Assembly (NCBI RefSeq): GCF_014932895.1
Contig: NZ_JACYOF010000001.1
Span: 682,001 to 746,000 of the forward strand
Direction of reading: 5' to 3'
Length of the DNA stretch: 64,000 nucleotides
From: Bacillus thuringiensis
GTDB taxonomy: Bacteria; Bacillota; Bacilli; Bacillales; Bacillaceae_G
In this document: in pieces, positions 16,314-25,410 of the stretch
Layout of the letters: every line of letters begins with the position of its first letter
Numbering within the stretch: the stretch's first letter is position 1
Translations under genes and position numbers: made by a program
Notes under the pieces: generated by a model
What the model was told of the DNA's origin: nothing
Databases searched by the model: none
What the model saw: only the letters and a program-made list of their open reading frames with translations

Positions 16314-17420
16314 TCAAACGCGCTCTAACATACGATTTAATGCAAGAACTGCTTCTTCTGTTACTCGTTTATCTACGCTAATCACGTTAATTTCTTCTCC
16401 TCTTTCTACCGTTTCAAGCGCCCATAATAAGTGCGGCAGATCAATTCGATTCATCGTTAAGCACGGACACATAAATGGATTAAGTGAAACAATTTCTTTA
16501 TCTGGATGTTGCTGAATAATTCGGTTCACTAAATTCATTTCTGTACCAATTGCCCATTTACTTCCAGATGGAGCTGATTCAATCATATCAATAATATATT
16601 TCGTTGAGCCTGCATAATCTGAAGCAGCTACAACTTCATAACAACATTCCGGATGTACAATAATACTCATATCTGGATGATTTTTTCGTATGCTCTCAAT
16701 GTTTTTCACTGTAAAATTTTGATGAACAGAACAATGCCCTTTCCATAAAATCACTTGAATTTCTTCTATCTTTCCATCGTACTCTAATGAATCTGTATGC
16801 GGATCCCATACTGCCATTTTATCTAACGGAATACCTAAATCGTACGCTGTATTTCTTCCTAAATGTTGATCTGGTAAAAAGACGAGGCGTTCTTTTTGTG
16901 TAAACGCCCAAGATACCATTTGTTTTGCATTAGAAGAAGTTACTGTTGCTCCGCCATTACGGCCACAAAACGCTTTAATTGCAGCTGTAGAGTTTACATA
17001 CGTTAACGGAATCATCGTATCTCCAAATAATTTCGTGAGCTCTTTCCATGCTCTTTCTGTTTGTTCAATATCTGCCATATCTGCCATCGAACAACCAGCG
17101 CGCATATCTGGTAAAATAACGATTTGATCATCTGTCGTTAACATATCTGCTGTTTCTGCCATAAAGTGCACACCACAAAACACAATATATTTTGCGTCTT
17201 TATTACTCGCTGCAACTTGCGCAAGCTGAAGTGAGTCCCCTGCTGCATCTGAAAATTGTACCACTTCATCTTTTTGATAATGATGGCCTGGAATAAAAAG
17301 TGTTTTTCCCATTCTTTCTTTAATTTGACGAACCCGCTCTTCCATTTCTTCTGTGGGCATCGTTTGATAACGCTCTGGTAATATCGTTTCAATCAGTTGC
17401 ACTTTTTCTAAAATACTCAT
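16314..17420 (-). CDS. nadA: Quinolinate synthase A
   Basis: A 368-residue iron-sulfur enzyme condensing iminoaspartate (from NadB) with dihydroxyacetone phosphate to quinolinate. The three [4Fe-4S] ligands of the long Bacillus type are in place: Cys110 ([10 protein letters not shown]), Cys230 (WKGHCSVH) and Cys320 (FMCPCLTMN). The GHHYQKDEV motif near residue 45 is also conserved. It is last in the nadB-nadC-nadA operon. The cluster may be supplied by the divergently encoded NifS desulfurase, as proposed for B. subtilis. Confidence 0.98.
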   Translation of the reverse strand: MSILEKVQLIETILPERYQTMPTEEMEERVRQIKERMGKTLFIPGHHYQKDEVVQFSDAAGDSLQLAQVAASNKDAKYIVFCGVHFMAETADMLTTDDQIVILPDMRAGCSMADMADIEQTERAWKELTKLFGDTMIPLTYVNSTAAIKAFCGRNGGATVTSSNAKQMVSWAFTQKERLVFLPDQHLGRNTAYDLGIPLDKMAVWDPHTDSLEYDGKIEEIQVILWKGHCSVHQNFTVKNIESIRKNHPDMSIIVHPECCYEVVAASDYAGSTKYIIDMIESAPSGSKWAIGTEMNLVNRIIQQHPDKEIVSLNPFMCPCLTMNRIDLPHLLWALETVERGEEINVISVDKRVTEEAVLALNRMLERV

Positions 17421-17450
17421 ATACCTTTCTCCCCCTCTAAGCCACTTTCC

Positions 17451-18284
17451 TTACGCCTCAATATTGAAACTAATATCAAGTGCTTTCACTGAATGTGTTA
17501 ACGCTCCAAGTGAAATATAATCTACCCCTGTTTTACCGTATTTCGATAACTCTTCAATTGTAATCCCCCCCGAGGCTTCCGTAACGATGGCACTTGGTAC
17601 AATATTTGAAAACTCTCGAATTTCATCTGGCGTACGGTTATCGAACATAATAATATCTGCACCAGCCGCTATAGCCTCTCTTACTTGTTCCTCCGTTTCT
17701 GTTTCCACTTCTACTTTCACCATATGTCCTAATTTTTCTTTCACCGATGTAACAGCTTTTGTAATCGAGCCAGCAAAAGCAATATGATTGTCTTTAATCA
17801 TAACACCATCATATAAACCGAAACGGTGGTTAAATCCACCTCCGCACATGACTGCATACTTATCAAACATACGTAGCCCTGGCATCGTTTTTCGCGTATC
17901 GCAAATGCGTGTATGACTACTATCTAACGCAAGAACCGCCTTACGTGTCATCGTCGCTATCCCGCTCATACGCTGAATAACGTTTAATATCACGCGCTCT
18001 GCTGTTAATAACGATGTGATTGGACCTTGCACAGTTGCGATTATTTCGCCTTTTTTTACAAAATCCCCATCTTTTTTATGAAGCTCAACTTCAATTCTCT
18101 CATCAATTAATTTAAATCCTTCTTCAATTACTAAACGTCCCGCAAAGACCCCTGTATCTTTCGAAAGAAACGTTCCTTTCGAAAGTAAATTATCTGGAAA
18201 AATAAGCTGAGATGTTACATCTCTTTCTCCTATATCTTCTAGAAAAAATCGATTTAATGCTTCTTTCACTTTTATCGTGTTCAT
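17451..18284 (-). CDS. nadC: Nicotinate-nucleotide pyrophosphorylase (quinolinate phosphoribosyltransferase)
   Basis: A 277-residue enzyme converting quinolinate and PRPP to nicotinate mononucleotide with loss of CO2. Conserved stretches are EDIGERDVTSQLIFP at the N-terminus, TRKTMPGLR and KYAVMCGGGFNHRFGL around the active site, MIKDNHI, and EASGGITIEEL near the end. The ATG at 18284 has AGGGG four bases upstream; the longer upstream frame overlaps nadB and lacks support. It lies 19 bases after nadB and 30 bases before nadA. Confidence 0.97.
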   Translation of the reverse strand: MNTIKVKEALNRFFLEDIGERDVTSQLIFPDNLLSKGTFLSKDTGVFAGRLVIEEGFKLIDERIEVELHKKDGDFVKKGEIIATVQGPITSLLTAERVILNVIQRMSGIATMTRKAVLALDSSHTRICDTRKTMPGLRMFDKYAVMCGGGFNHRFGLYDGVMIKDNHIAFAGSITKAVTSVKEKLGHMVKVEVETETEEQVREAIAAGADIIMFDNRTPDEIREFSNIVPSAIVTEASGGITIEELSKYGKTGVDYISLGALTHSVKALDISFNIEA

Positions 18285-18303
18285 AAAACCCCTCTTCCCC
18301 TCA

Positions 18304-19833
18304 TCACACAAGTTGTAGTTTTCTTTTTACTCGAACGATCTCTTTTTTTACACTATTTCTTTCGGGATAATCACTTCGATAATGACCACCAATGCTTTCT
18401 TCCCTTTGCAAAGCTGATACGACTATAAGCTCACAGACTGTTAACATATTAATGAGCGTTATCTCTTCATTTGTAAGAGCATCATGCTGTAATATCATAT
18501 TTCGAACACCGTACTTACTAAGCCATCTCTTCGCATAAGATAAACTTTTCTCTGTTCGCACAATCCCAACATATTTCATCATACATTCTTGTATTTCTTC
18601 TTTCGCGGGCAAATGATTCAGAACAATAAACTTCTCTTCCTTCTCAGCCAAGGTATTCAATCTTCCATTTGTCGCTTTAGTTAAAATATGTTGTCCTATT
18701 CTTTTTCCAAACACAAGACCTTCTAATAATGAATTACTTGCTAACCTATTTGCGCCGTGAACACCATTACAAGCTACTTCACCAACTGCATATAAATTTG
18801 GAATGGACGTCTCTCCATCACAGTTCGTCTTCACGCCGCCCATATGAAAATGAGCACCGGGTACGACTGGAATAAGTTTTTCATTTATATCGACACCATT
18901 CTTTTTACATAATGATGTTACGGTAGGAAAACGTCCTTCAAAATTTTGGATAGATTCGATATTTAAATACACTTTTCCACCCGCCAAAAGCTGTTCATGA
19001 ATAGCTCTTGCCACTACATCACGCGGCGCGAGGTCATGACCAGGATGTATATCCATCATAAAACGCTGTCCTTTTCCATTTATAAGGACAGCACCTTCTC
19101 CACGGACAGCTTCAGAAACGAGGCCACAGCATCGCTCGCCCGCGTATAGCATCGTCGGATGAAATTGTATAAACTCTAAATCTACCAGCTTCCCGCCCGC
19201 GCGGTACACCATCGCAAGTCCATCGCCTGTAATTGTCTCGTCATTAGAAGTAAAAGCGTATAAACCACCAATTCCACCTGAAGCTAACACAGTATAATCA
19301 GCGGTGTAACGTTTTAATTCTCCTTCACTATTTCGCGTTAAAACTCCAACACATTTGTCGTTTTCTATAATAAAATCGAGCACCATTTCCTGTTCCACTA
19401 CCGTAACGTGCGGAGCTACTTCTTGAATAAGATGCTCTAATAAATTCTTTCCTGTTGCATCGCCACCTGCATGTAAAATACGACGTTTTCGATGTGCCCC
19501 TTCTTTTCCAAGATGAGGCCCTGATTCATCTCCATCAAATTTCATTTCGTTTGCAATGAGAGTATTTATTTCTTCTGGGCCCTCCTCAACTAAATAACGG
19601 ACCGCTTCTTCATTGTTATAACGACACCCTGCTACTAACGTATCTTCAAAATGATCATTTGGATTGTCATATGTAGCTACCGCTGCGGCAATTCCACCTT
19701 GAGCTAAATGTGTATTATTATTACGTTTCGTCTCCTTTGTGATAATAATCACATTCTTTTCGTGACAAATCTCTTTTGCAACACGAAGTGCCGCAACGCC
19801 ACTTCCAATAATTAAGACATCTGCACTTGGCAT
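18304..19833 (-). CDS. nadB: L-aspartate oxidase
   Basis: A 509-residue flavoprotein that oxidises aspartate to iminoaspartate, the first step of de novo NAD synthesis. It has the FAD-binding GSGVAALRVA at the N-terminus, the HLAQGGIAAA motif typical of NadB and succinate dehydrogenase flavoproteins, a second FAD contact around ASGGIGGLYA, and the active-site block FIQFHPTML. It is the first gene of nadBCA, divergent from nifS-nadR. A palindrome in the 155-base gap is the probable NadR operator. Confidence 0.97.
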   Translation of the reverse strand: MPSADVLIIGSGVAALRVAKEICHEKNVIIITKETKRNNNTHLAQGGIAAAVATYDNPNDHFEDTLVAGCRYNNEEAVRYLVEEGPEEINTLIANEMKFDGDESGPHLGKEGAHRKRRILHAGGDATGKNLLEHLIQEVAPHVTVVEQEMVLDFIIENDKCVGVLTRNSEGELKRYTADYTVLASGGIGGLYAFTSNDETITGDGLAMVYRAGGKLVDLEFIQFHPTMLYAGERCCGLVSEAVRGEGAVLINGKGQRFMMDIHPGHDLAPRDVVARAIHEQLLAGGKVYLNIESIQNFEGRFPTVTSLCKKNGVDINEKLIPVVPGAHFHMGGVKTNCDGETSIPNLYAVGEVACNGVHGANRLASNSLLEGLVFGKRIGQHILTKATNGRLNTLAEKEEKFIVLNHLPAKEEIQECMMKYVGIVRTEKSLSYAKRWLSKYGVRNMILQHDALTNEEITLINMLTVCELIVVSALQREESIGGHYRSDYPERNSVKKEIVRVKRKLQLV

Positions 19834-19864
19834 AATTGTTGCCTCCTACTTTACACTTTTCAAC

Positions 19865-19898
19865 TGTCTTGACACCTATATTTACATAGTTTTAAAAT
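19865..19898. promoter_or_regulatory. nifS promoter with probable NadR (NiaR) operator shared with nadBCA
   Basis: TGTCTTGACA (19865-19874) is an inverted repeat of TGTC/GACA, the core expected for NadR/NiaR sites. Its TTGACA (19869-19874) is also the -35 of a plus-strand promoter with TAAAAT 18 bases on. On the minus strand the same palindrome lies just after a -10-like TAAATA that follows TTGTCA, so it would overlap the nadB transcription start. Confidence 0.55.
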
Positions 19899-19988
19899 AA
19901 TGACAAGAGTTTTTTTATAATTCTTATTTTCACTACCATTTAAAAAATAAAAGAAATGTAACTCTTACTAGAGAGAGGAACTTACATA

Positions 19989-21128
19989 ATGATATATTTT
20001 GACTATGCGGCCACTACACCTATGAGTGAAGAAGCGTTACAAACATATACGAAAGCAGCAACACACTACTTCGGAAATGAACAAAGTTTACATGATATTG
20101 GAGGAACAGCCTCTTCTTTATTACAAGTTTGCAGGAAAACATTTGCTGACATGATTGGTGGAAAAGAACATGGGGTATTCTTCACAAGCGGCGGCTCGGA
20201 ATCTAACTACCTTTCGGTTCAGTCTCTGCTAAATGCCCGAAATAAGAAACATATTATAACGACACCTATGGAACATGCATCCATTCGAAGTTATTTTCAC
20301 TCTTTAAAATCGCAAGGCTATACAATTACTGAAATTCCTGTTGATAAAAACGGACTCATTCATTTAGTAGATTTAGAGGCAGCTATTACAGAAAATACTG
20401 TTCTAGCAAGCATACAGCACGGAAACTCTGAAATTGGAACCATTCAAAACATCGCAAAGATCGGAGCACTTTTAAAAAAATATAACGTTTTATTTCATTC
20501 AGATTGTGTGCAAACATTTGGCAAACTTCCTATCAATGTTTTTGAGATGGGGATTGATAGTCTTTCTGTTTCAGCACATAAAATATACGGACCAAAGGGC
20601 GTTGGCGCTTGCTATATAAATCCGCAAGTTCGTTGGATACAAATATTTCCGGGAACTTCCCACGAAAAAGGATTTCGCCCAGGTACAGTAAACGTTCCTG
20701 GCATTGCATCTTTTTTAACAGCTGCTGAGAATATATTAAAAAATCAGCAGGAAGAAAGCTTACGTTTTAAAGAGTTACGATCCTACTTTTTAGAGCAATT
20801 ACAAACACTTCCGCTAGAAATTGAAGTAGAAGGTCATTCTACTTCTTGTTTACCACATATTATTGGGGTTACAATAAAAGGAATAGAAGGTCAATATACA
20901 ATGCTGGAATGTAACCGCCGCGGTATTGCCATTTCGACCGGAAGTGCGTGCCAAGTTGGTAAACAGGAACCTTCGAAAACAATGCTTGCAATTGGAAAAA
21001 CGTATGAAGAGGCAAAACAATATGTCCGCTTCTCTTTCGGACAACAAACAACGAAAGATCAAATTGATACTACTATTCATGCACTACACACAATTGGAAA
21101 TCAATTTTATAGAGGTGTTAAATCATAA
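19989..21128 (+). CDS. nifS: Cysteine desulfurase, NifS-type (NAD biosynthesis-linked)
   Basis: A 379-residue PLP enzyme that takes sulfur from cysteine for iron-sulfur clusters. It shows MIYFDYAATTP at the N-terminus, the cofactor lysine in SVSAHKIYGPKG and the catalytic cysteine in STGSACQVG. Being next to nadR and divergent from nadBCA, it corresponds to B. subtilis NifS, which is thought to serve the NadA cluster. Its stop codon overlaps the nadR start (TAATG). GAGAGAGGAA precedes the ATG. Confidence 0.93.
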   Translation: MIYFDYAATTPMSEEALQTYTKAATHYFGNEQSLHDIGGTASSLLQVCRKTFADMIGGKEHGVFFTSGGSESNYLSVQSLLNARNKKHIITTPMEHASIRSYFHSLKSQGYTITEIPVDKNGLIHLVDLEAAITENTVLASIQHGNSEIGTIQNIAKIGALLKKYNVLFHSDCVQTFGKLPINVFEMGIDSLSVSAHKIYGPKGVGACYINPQVRWIQIFPGTSHEKGFRPGTVNVPGIASFLTAAENILKNQQEESLRFKELRSYFLEQLQTLPLEIEVEGHSTSCLPHIIGVTIKGIEGQYTMLECNRRGIAISTGSACQVGKQEPSKTMLAIGKTYEEAKQYVRFSFGQQTTKDQIDTTIHALHTIGNQFYRGVKS

Positions 21129-21670
21129 TGAAACAAAATGATCAAAAAAAGATTTTAGGTGAAGAAAGACGACAGCTTATCCTTCAGTGGCTTCTTGCTG
21201 CAAATGAACCGTTATCTGGGAATGAACTATCGAAAAAGACAAACGTAAGTAGGCAAGTTATTGTGCAAGATATTTCCTTGCTTAAAGCACGAAACGAGCC
21301 AATTATTGCGACTGCTCAAGGGTATTTATATTTAAAACCACAAGAGAAACAACAAGCTTTCGAGCGCGTAATTGTATGCCAACATAAACCAGCAGAAGTA
21401 CGTCAAGAACTTACAATGCTTGTTGACCATGGCGTTACGATTAAAGATGTAAAAGTTGAGCATCCTGTATACGGTGACTTAACAGCGTCCATCATGGTAA
21501 GCAATCGCTTTGATGTAGAGCAATATTTACAAAAAATCGAAAACACAAATGCTTCCTACCTTTCGCAACTAACAGATGGTATTCACTTACATACAATTGA
21601 GGCAGATTCAAAAGAAAAGTTAGACGCTGCTTGTGAGGCACTAGATAAAGTAGGATTTCTCGTTTATTAA
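21128..21670 (+). CDS. nadR: NAD biosynthesis transcriptional repressor NadR/NiaR (YrxA)
   Basis: A 180-residue repressor with an N-terminal HTH_11 winged helix (GEERRQLILQWLL to VSRQVIVQDISLLK) and a C-terminal 3H domain, whose three conserved histidine motifs are visible as LVDHGV, VEHPVYG and GIHLHTIEA. In B. subtilis it represses nadBCA and nifS-nadR when nicotinate is present; the 3H domain binds nicotinic acid with a metal. It is coupled to nifS by a one-base overlap and followed by a good terminator. Confidence 0.95.
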   Translation: MKQNDQKKILGEERRQLILQWLLAANEPLSGNELSKKTNVSRQVIVQDISLLKARNEPIIATAQGYLYLKPQEKQQAFERVIVCQHKPAEVRQELTMLVDHGVTIKDVKVEHPVYGDLTASIMVSNRFDVEQYLQKIENTNASYLSQLTDGIHLHTIEADSKEKLDAACEALDKVGFLVY

Positions 21671-21673
21671 TGT

Positions 21674-21709
21674 AAAGCACAGAGTTTTTATCATTCTCTG
21701 TGCTTTTTT
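21674..21709 (+). terminator. Terminator of nifS-nadR
   Basis: An 11-bp stem (AAAGCACAGAG), 11-base loop and T-run. Confidence 0.92.
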
Positions 21710-21749
21710 AATGCTATAATATTGTAATCAATCGTAAAGGAGATCACAT

Positions 21750-22397
21750 ATGGGAATTGAACTCGTTCACTTTAGCATTGGCAAACCGAAACAAATGAAA
21801 TATAGCGAAGATAAAGAAATGATTACTGGTATATGTAAAGAACTTACCGAAGAAGCTTTCCTATCAAAAGATGGCTTCATTGGCGATGATGTAGCAGATT
21901 TAAAACATCACGGGGGACCTGATCGCGCAGTTTGTGTGTACCCACACGAGCATTACGCACTATGGGAAGAAGAATTTCAAACAACGCTTCCTGCTTCCAC
22001 ATTTGGCGAAAACATTACGGTAACAAATATGTTAGAACGTGATGTTTGCATTGGAGATACATATCAACTAGGTGAAGCGATTATTCAAGTGACGCAAGCC
22101 CGAGTACCTTGTAGCACTATTTCAAAACGCCTCGGTATTCCTGGCATACTGCCGCGCATTGTAGCAACTGGATTTACTGGCTACCTATGCCGCGTTCTTC
22201 AAGAAGGTACTGTGCGTAAAGATTCAAAAATTACATTACTAGAGCGTCAACCTAGCAATGTTTCTGTATCGTTCTCTAACGAAATTTATTTTCATAATAG
22301 AAAAGATAAAGATGGCATTGAAAAAATTCTTTCTGTTCCAGAACTAGCCGATGTTTGGCGTGGTCAGTTAGAAGAGCGTCTTGCAAAGTTAAAGTAA
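21750..22397 (+). CDS. MOSC domain protein (YiiM/YflK-type)
   Basis: A 215-residue protein with a MOSC domain (about residues 35-165) and the C-terminal 3-alpha domain seen in YiiM-like proteins (around EKILSVPELADVWRGQLEERL). Family members bind molybdenum cofactor through a conserved cysteine, here probably the one in ARVPCSTISKRLG, and reduce N-hydroxylated bases or similar compounds. GGPDRAVCVYPHEHYALWE and FGENITV are the other conserved blocks. It is a single gene with AAAGGAG upstream and its own terminator. The actual substrate is not shown by the context. Confidence 0.88.
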   Translation: MGIELVHFSIGKPKQMKYSEDKEMITGICKELTEEAFLSKDGFIGDDVADLKHHGGPDRAVCVYPHEHYALWEEEFQTTLPASTFGENITVTNMLERDVCIGDTYQLGEAIIQVTQARVPCSTISKRLGIPGILPRIVATGFTGYLCRVLQEGTVRKDSKITLLERQPSNVSVSFSNEIYFHNRKDKDGIEKILSVPELADVWRGQLEERLAKLK

Positions 22398-22399
22398 AG

Positions 22400-22430
22400 A
22401 ATCCCACCATTTATAGGTGGGATTTTATTT
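22400..22430 (+). terminator. Terminator of the MOSC gene
   Basis: A nine-bp stem (AATCCCACC), seven-base loop and TTTTATTT. Confidence 0.85.
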
Positions 22431-22491
22431 ATCTATCAGGCGGTATACTAGCGACTGAAATTATATCGACTTAACTACAAAATGCCCTCTC

Positions 22492-23343
22492 TTACAACCA
22501 ATAAGAAGAATAACTCCCCAGCACAGTAACAGAAAAACCAAGTGCTTCAAGTTCCATCGTTACGCCTGGCAATAATACATCATCATATGCTTTATCGACA
22601 TCGATTAAGAAAAAGTAATTTCCAAGACCTGTTTTCATCGGACGCGATTCGATTTTTGATAAGTTTAATTTTCTCCATGCGAAAGCTGATAATACTTGAT
22701 ATAGTGCCCCTGCATAATCAGCGGGTAACGTTATCATAAGCGTCGTTTTCTCTCCTCGATTTTCTCCGTTATTTGGGAGTATTGCTTTCTTTTTCTTATG
22801 GAGAACGAGGAAACGTGTATGATTATTTTTATGCGTATGAATGCTACGTCTTACGATCGTTAATCCGTATTTTTCTGCGGCTGCTTCATTTGCAATGGCA
22901 GCGATTTTTTCCTCAGGGTGTTCTTTCACATATTGCGCAGCGGCACTTGTTGATGTCATATCTCGGACGTTTACCCCTTTTAATTCTTCATTTAAAAACT
23001 TATGACATTGTGCAATAGCGTGTGGATGAGAATGCACTGCATATACTTCTTCCCACACTTCTGCATACTGCGGATGTACAAGTAAATGTTGCTGAATTGG
23101 TACTGTAATTTCTCCTACAATAGAAAGTGGTTGCTCATGTACGAGGTAATCAACTGTTATATTCACTGAACCTTCTATGGCGTTTTCTAGTGGTACCACT
23201 GCATAATCTACATTCCCAGTTGCAGCTGCATCAATACAATCTGGAATCGTTCGATACGGTACATGCTCTGCTTCCGGAAAAAAACGACTCACCGCCATAT
23301 TTGTAAATGTTGCTTCTGGTCCTAAATATCCTACTCGAATCAT
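22492..23343 (-). CDS. pheA: Prephenate dehydratase
   Basis: A 283-residue enzyme converting prephenate to phenylpyruvate for phenylalanine synthesis. It has a periplasmic-binding-like catalytic domain (VGYLGPEATFTNMA, VPLENAIEGSVN, DMTSTSAAAQYV) and a C-terminal ACT domain with the ESRP motif (LSKIESRPMKTGLGNYFF) that senses phenylalanine. No chorismate mutase domain is fused, as usual in Bacillus. It stands alone here; in B. subtilis pheA lies in the same region near obg. I saw no clear terminator after it. Confidence 0.97.
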   Translation of the reverse strand: MIRVGYLGPEATFTNMAVSRFFPEAEHVPYRTIPDCIDAAATGNVDYAVVPLENAIEGSVNITVDYLVHEQPLSIVGEITVPIQQHLLVHPQYAEVWEEVYAVHSHPHAIAQCHKFLNEELKGVNVRDMTSTSAAAQYVKEHPEEKIAAIANEAAAEKYGLTIVRRSIHTHKNNHTRFLVLHKKKKAILPNNGENRGEKTTLMITLPADYAGALYQVLSAFAWRKLNLSKIESRPMKTGLGNYFFLIDVDKAYDDVLLPGVTMELEALGFSVTVLGSYSSYWL

Positions 23344-23419
23344 CGTCTTTTCCCCTCTTTTTCGTTTTCTTACTGTTATACCATACTTTTTTATATTCTT
23401 CTATGTAAATTTCGAATAT

Positions 23420-23446
23420 TTAAAAAAGACTAGCATTCGCTAGTCT
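23420..23446 (-). terminator. Terminator after the second Bce-type permease
   Basis: An eight-bp stem (AGACTAGC), four-base loop and TTTTTT on the minus strand. The permease stop codon lies inside the hairpin. Confidence 0.85.
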
Positions 23447-25353
23447 AAATGTTTTCTATATTCTCTTTGAGCGAAAAAGAAATAAATGATGCATGCAGCG
23501 ATATAAAACAGAATAAACAAGCCTACTTTTCTTAATGAACCATCCATAAAGAGCGTATTATGAAACGTATATAACGCAACAGCACTATGCATACTCCCTA
23601 CTATAATTGGCGCAAAAAATAGCATACACAATTGCCAACGGGAAATTTTCCACACTTCTTCTTTTGTCATTCCAAGCTTAGAAAGCGCCCCGTACTGCTT
23701 TCGATCCGATGAAATGTTATGAAACCATTTAAAGTATACGATGCTACATGATGTAAGGAAAAATAATATACTAATAAATGAGCCTACAAATAGAGTAATA
23801 TCACCGAACGATTTCATATTCACATATAACTCCATATTACTTCGAAATGCATTATTATTATCTTGTTTCATATGTTTCCGTAAATCTTCATTTAACTCTT
23901 TCGTATTTTCGATATTTGGTAATGTATAGCCCCTATATATCATTTTTTCAGAATCAGGAACCTTGTTTGCTATACTGTCAAAGTCTTCATCATTCATGAC
24001 GAAGAACAGACCATTAATATGCGAAGGGTGATAGTTAAGTTGCACCCCTTCCTTCTGACCGTTAAATACGAATGAATATGTTTGATTCATTACTTGTAGT
24101 TGAATCTCTTTTTGATCATATATATACGGATGATTATATTTACTATAATAAACGAGTGTAACTGTTCCTTTTTTAGGATGATACGTTTTTTGTTTTTGTT
24201 TTCTTGCCTCTTGATTGTATTCACTTTCTTTAATGAGCGGCGCTACTTCTGTTTCTCCCTTATTGGACTGAAAAGATGCATACACTCCAACAAAACTCAT
24301 AGATTGAAAATCATTATACCCATATTGGTGCAATAATTGTTCAACCGTGCCTTCCGCAAAGACTTTATGAGAAGAAGTACCTTTTTCTATGTAAGAAAAT
24401 GAGTGCACTCCCCCGCCCCGCCACATATCTTGCATACCGGAAAAATATAAGAACACCGTACCTGTTGCCGTAACTACAAACGTCGTTGCCATTGACATTA
24501 GAAAGAAAAAACGACCATTTTCCTTCATTCGATGTGACAATTGATTCACTATAAATAAATACGGATATGTATACATAATCTTTTTATTTCTTTTTATCAT
24601 TTCTAATATTTGAGCAGTGCCGTGTGTAAAAGAAAAATACGTTCCGAAAAAGACAAGTATAGACACAGGGAAAAAATAGAACGCTATCGTTGGCATCGTC
24701 GTTTGTAACGCTAACGCATATCCTATCCCTAAACAAATAAAGCCGAATATACAAAGCCACATTGATGTTTTCTTCTCTTTTTTATCTGTTCGAAATTCTT
24801 TCAATAACCGAATGATTTTTATATTCCATATTCGTAAAGCACTTATAAAAGATAAGACAACAAATACAACCATATACGCAATAAACGTTCTCCCAATCGC
24901 TCTCACATCAAATATGACAGGGAGTTCTTTCGGAAGTTGAAGTAACATACTAAACACCATGAAGAAGAGCTTTAAAAAGATCATACCAAGCCCAATACCG
25001 AAAATATTAGCAAATACCCCGATCAATATTTGCTCGGTCATAATCACTCCAATTACGTTAGATTTCGTTGCTCCCATTAACATATATAATCCTAATTCTT
25101 TCTTACGTGCCTCTATGAAAATAGAAGTAGAGTACAAAATAAATATGATGAAAAAAGAAATGATTATAACATTACATATAGTAAGTCCCCAGCGTACATT
25201 TTGATACCACATCGTCTCTTGCATATACGGATGTACAATGACAGACATGTATGCAAAAGACGCAAATATTGCAAAACAACTACTTAAGAAAAACACTTTA
25301 TAATTACGCCAATTTCCTTTTATATTTTGCAGCGCTAGTTGCCGAATGTTCAT
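23440..25353 (-). CDS. BceB-type ABC transporter permease, second copy
   Basis: A 637-residue permease of the BceB/peptide-7 exporter family: ten membrane helices, an FtsX-like fold in the N-terminal half, and a large extracellular region of about 200 residues (roughly 310-520) between helices 7 and 8. The extracellular part binds antimicrobial peptide or its lipid II complex in this family and signals to the kinase. The N-terminus (NIRQLALQNIKGNWRNYK) is closely similar to that of the neighbouring permease, so the two arose by duplication. A hairpin and 49 bases separate them, so it may be made at a different level. Confidence 0.9.
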   Translation of the reverse strand: MNIRQLALQNIKGNWRNYKVFFLSSCFAIFASFAYMSVIVHPYMQETMWYQNVRWGLTICNVIIISFFIIFILYSTSIFIEARKKELGLYMLMGATKSNVIGVIMTEQILIGVFANIFGIGLGMIFLKLFFMVFSMLLQLPKELPVIFDVRAIGRTFIAYMVVFVVLSFISALRIWNIKIIRLLKEFRTDKKEKKTSMWLCIFGFICLGIGYALALQTTMPTIAFYFFPVSILVFFGTYFSFTHGTAQILEMIKRNKKIMYTYPYLFIVNQLSHRMKENGRFFFLMSMATTFVVTATGTVFLYFSGMQDMWRGGGVHSFSYIEKGTSSHKVFAEGTVEQLLHQYGYNDFQSMSFVGVYASFQSNKGETEVAPLIKESEYNQEARKQKQKTYHPKKGTVTLVYYSKYNHPYIYDQKEIQLQVMNQTYSFVFNGQKEGVQLNYHPSHINGLFFVMNDEDFDSIANKVPDSEKMIYRGYTLPNIENTKELNEDLRKHMKQDNNNAFRSNMELYVNMKSFGDITLFVGSFISILFFLTSCSIVYFKWFHNISSDRKQYGALSKLGMTKEEVWKISRWQLCMLFFAPIIVGSMHSAVALYTFHNTLFMDGSLRKVGLFILFYIAACIIYFFFAQREYRKHLD

Positions 25354-25384
25354 CTATCGTCCCCCTATAACTTACTACATAGGC

Positions 25385-25410
25385 AAAAAGCTAGAGGTTT
25401 CTCTAGCTTT
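25385..25410 (-). terminator. Possible attenuating terminator between the two permease genes
   Basis: A ten-bp stem (AAAGCTAGAG), four-base loop and a short TTTTT on the minus strand. It contains the stop codon of the first permease. The short T-run suggests partial termination. Confidence 0.6.
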
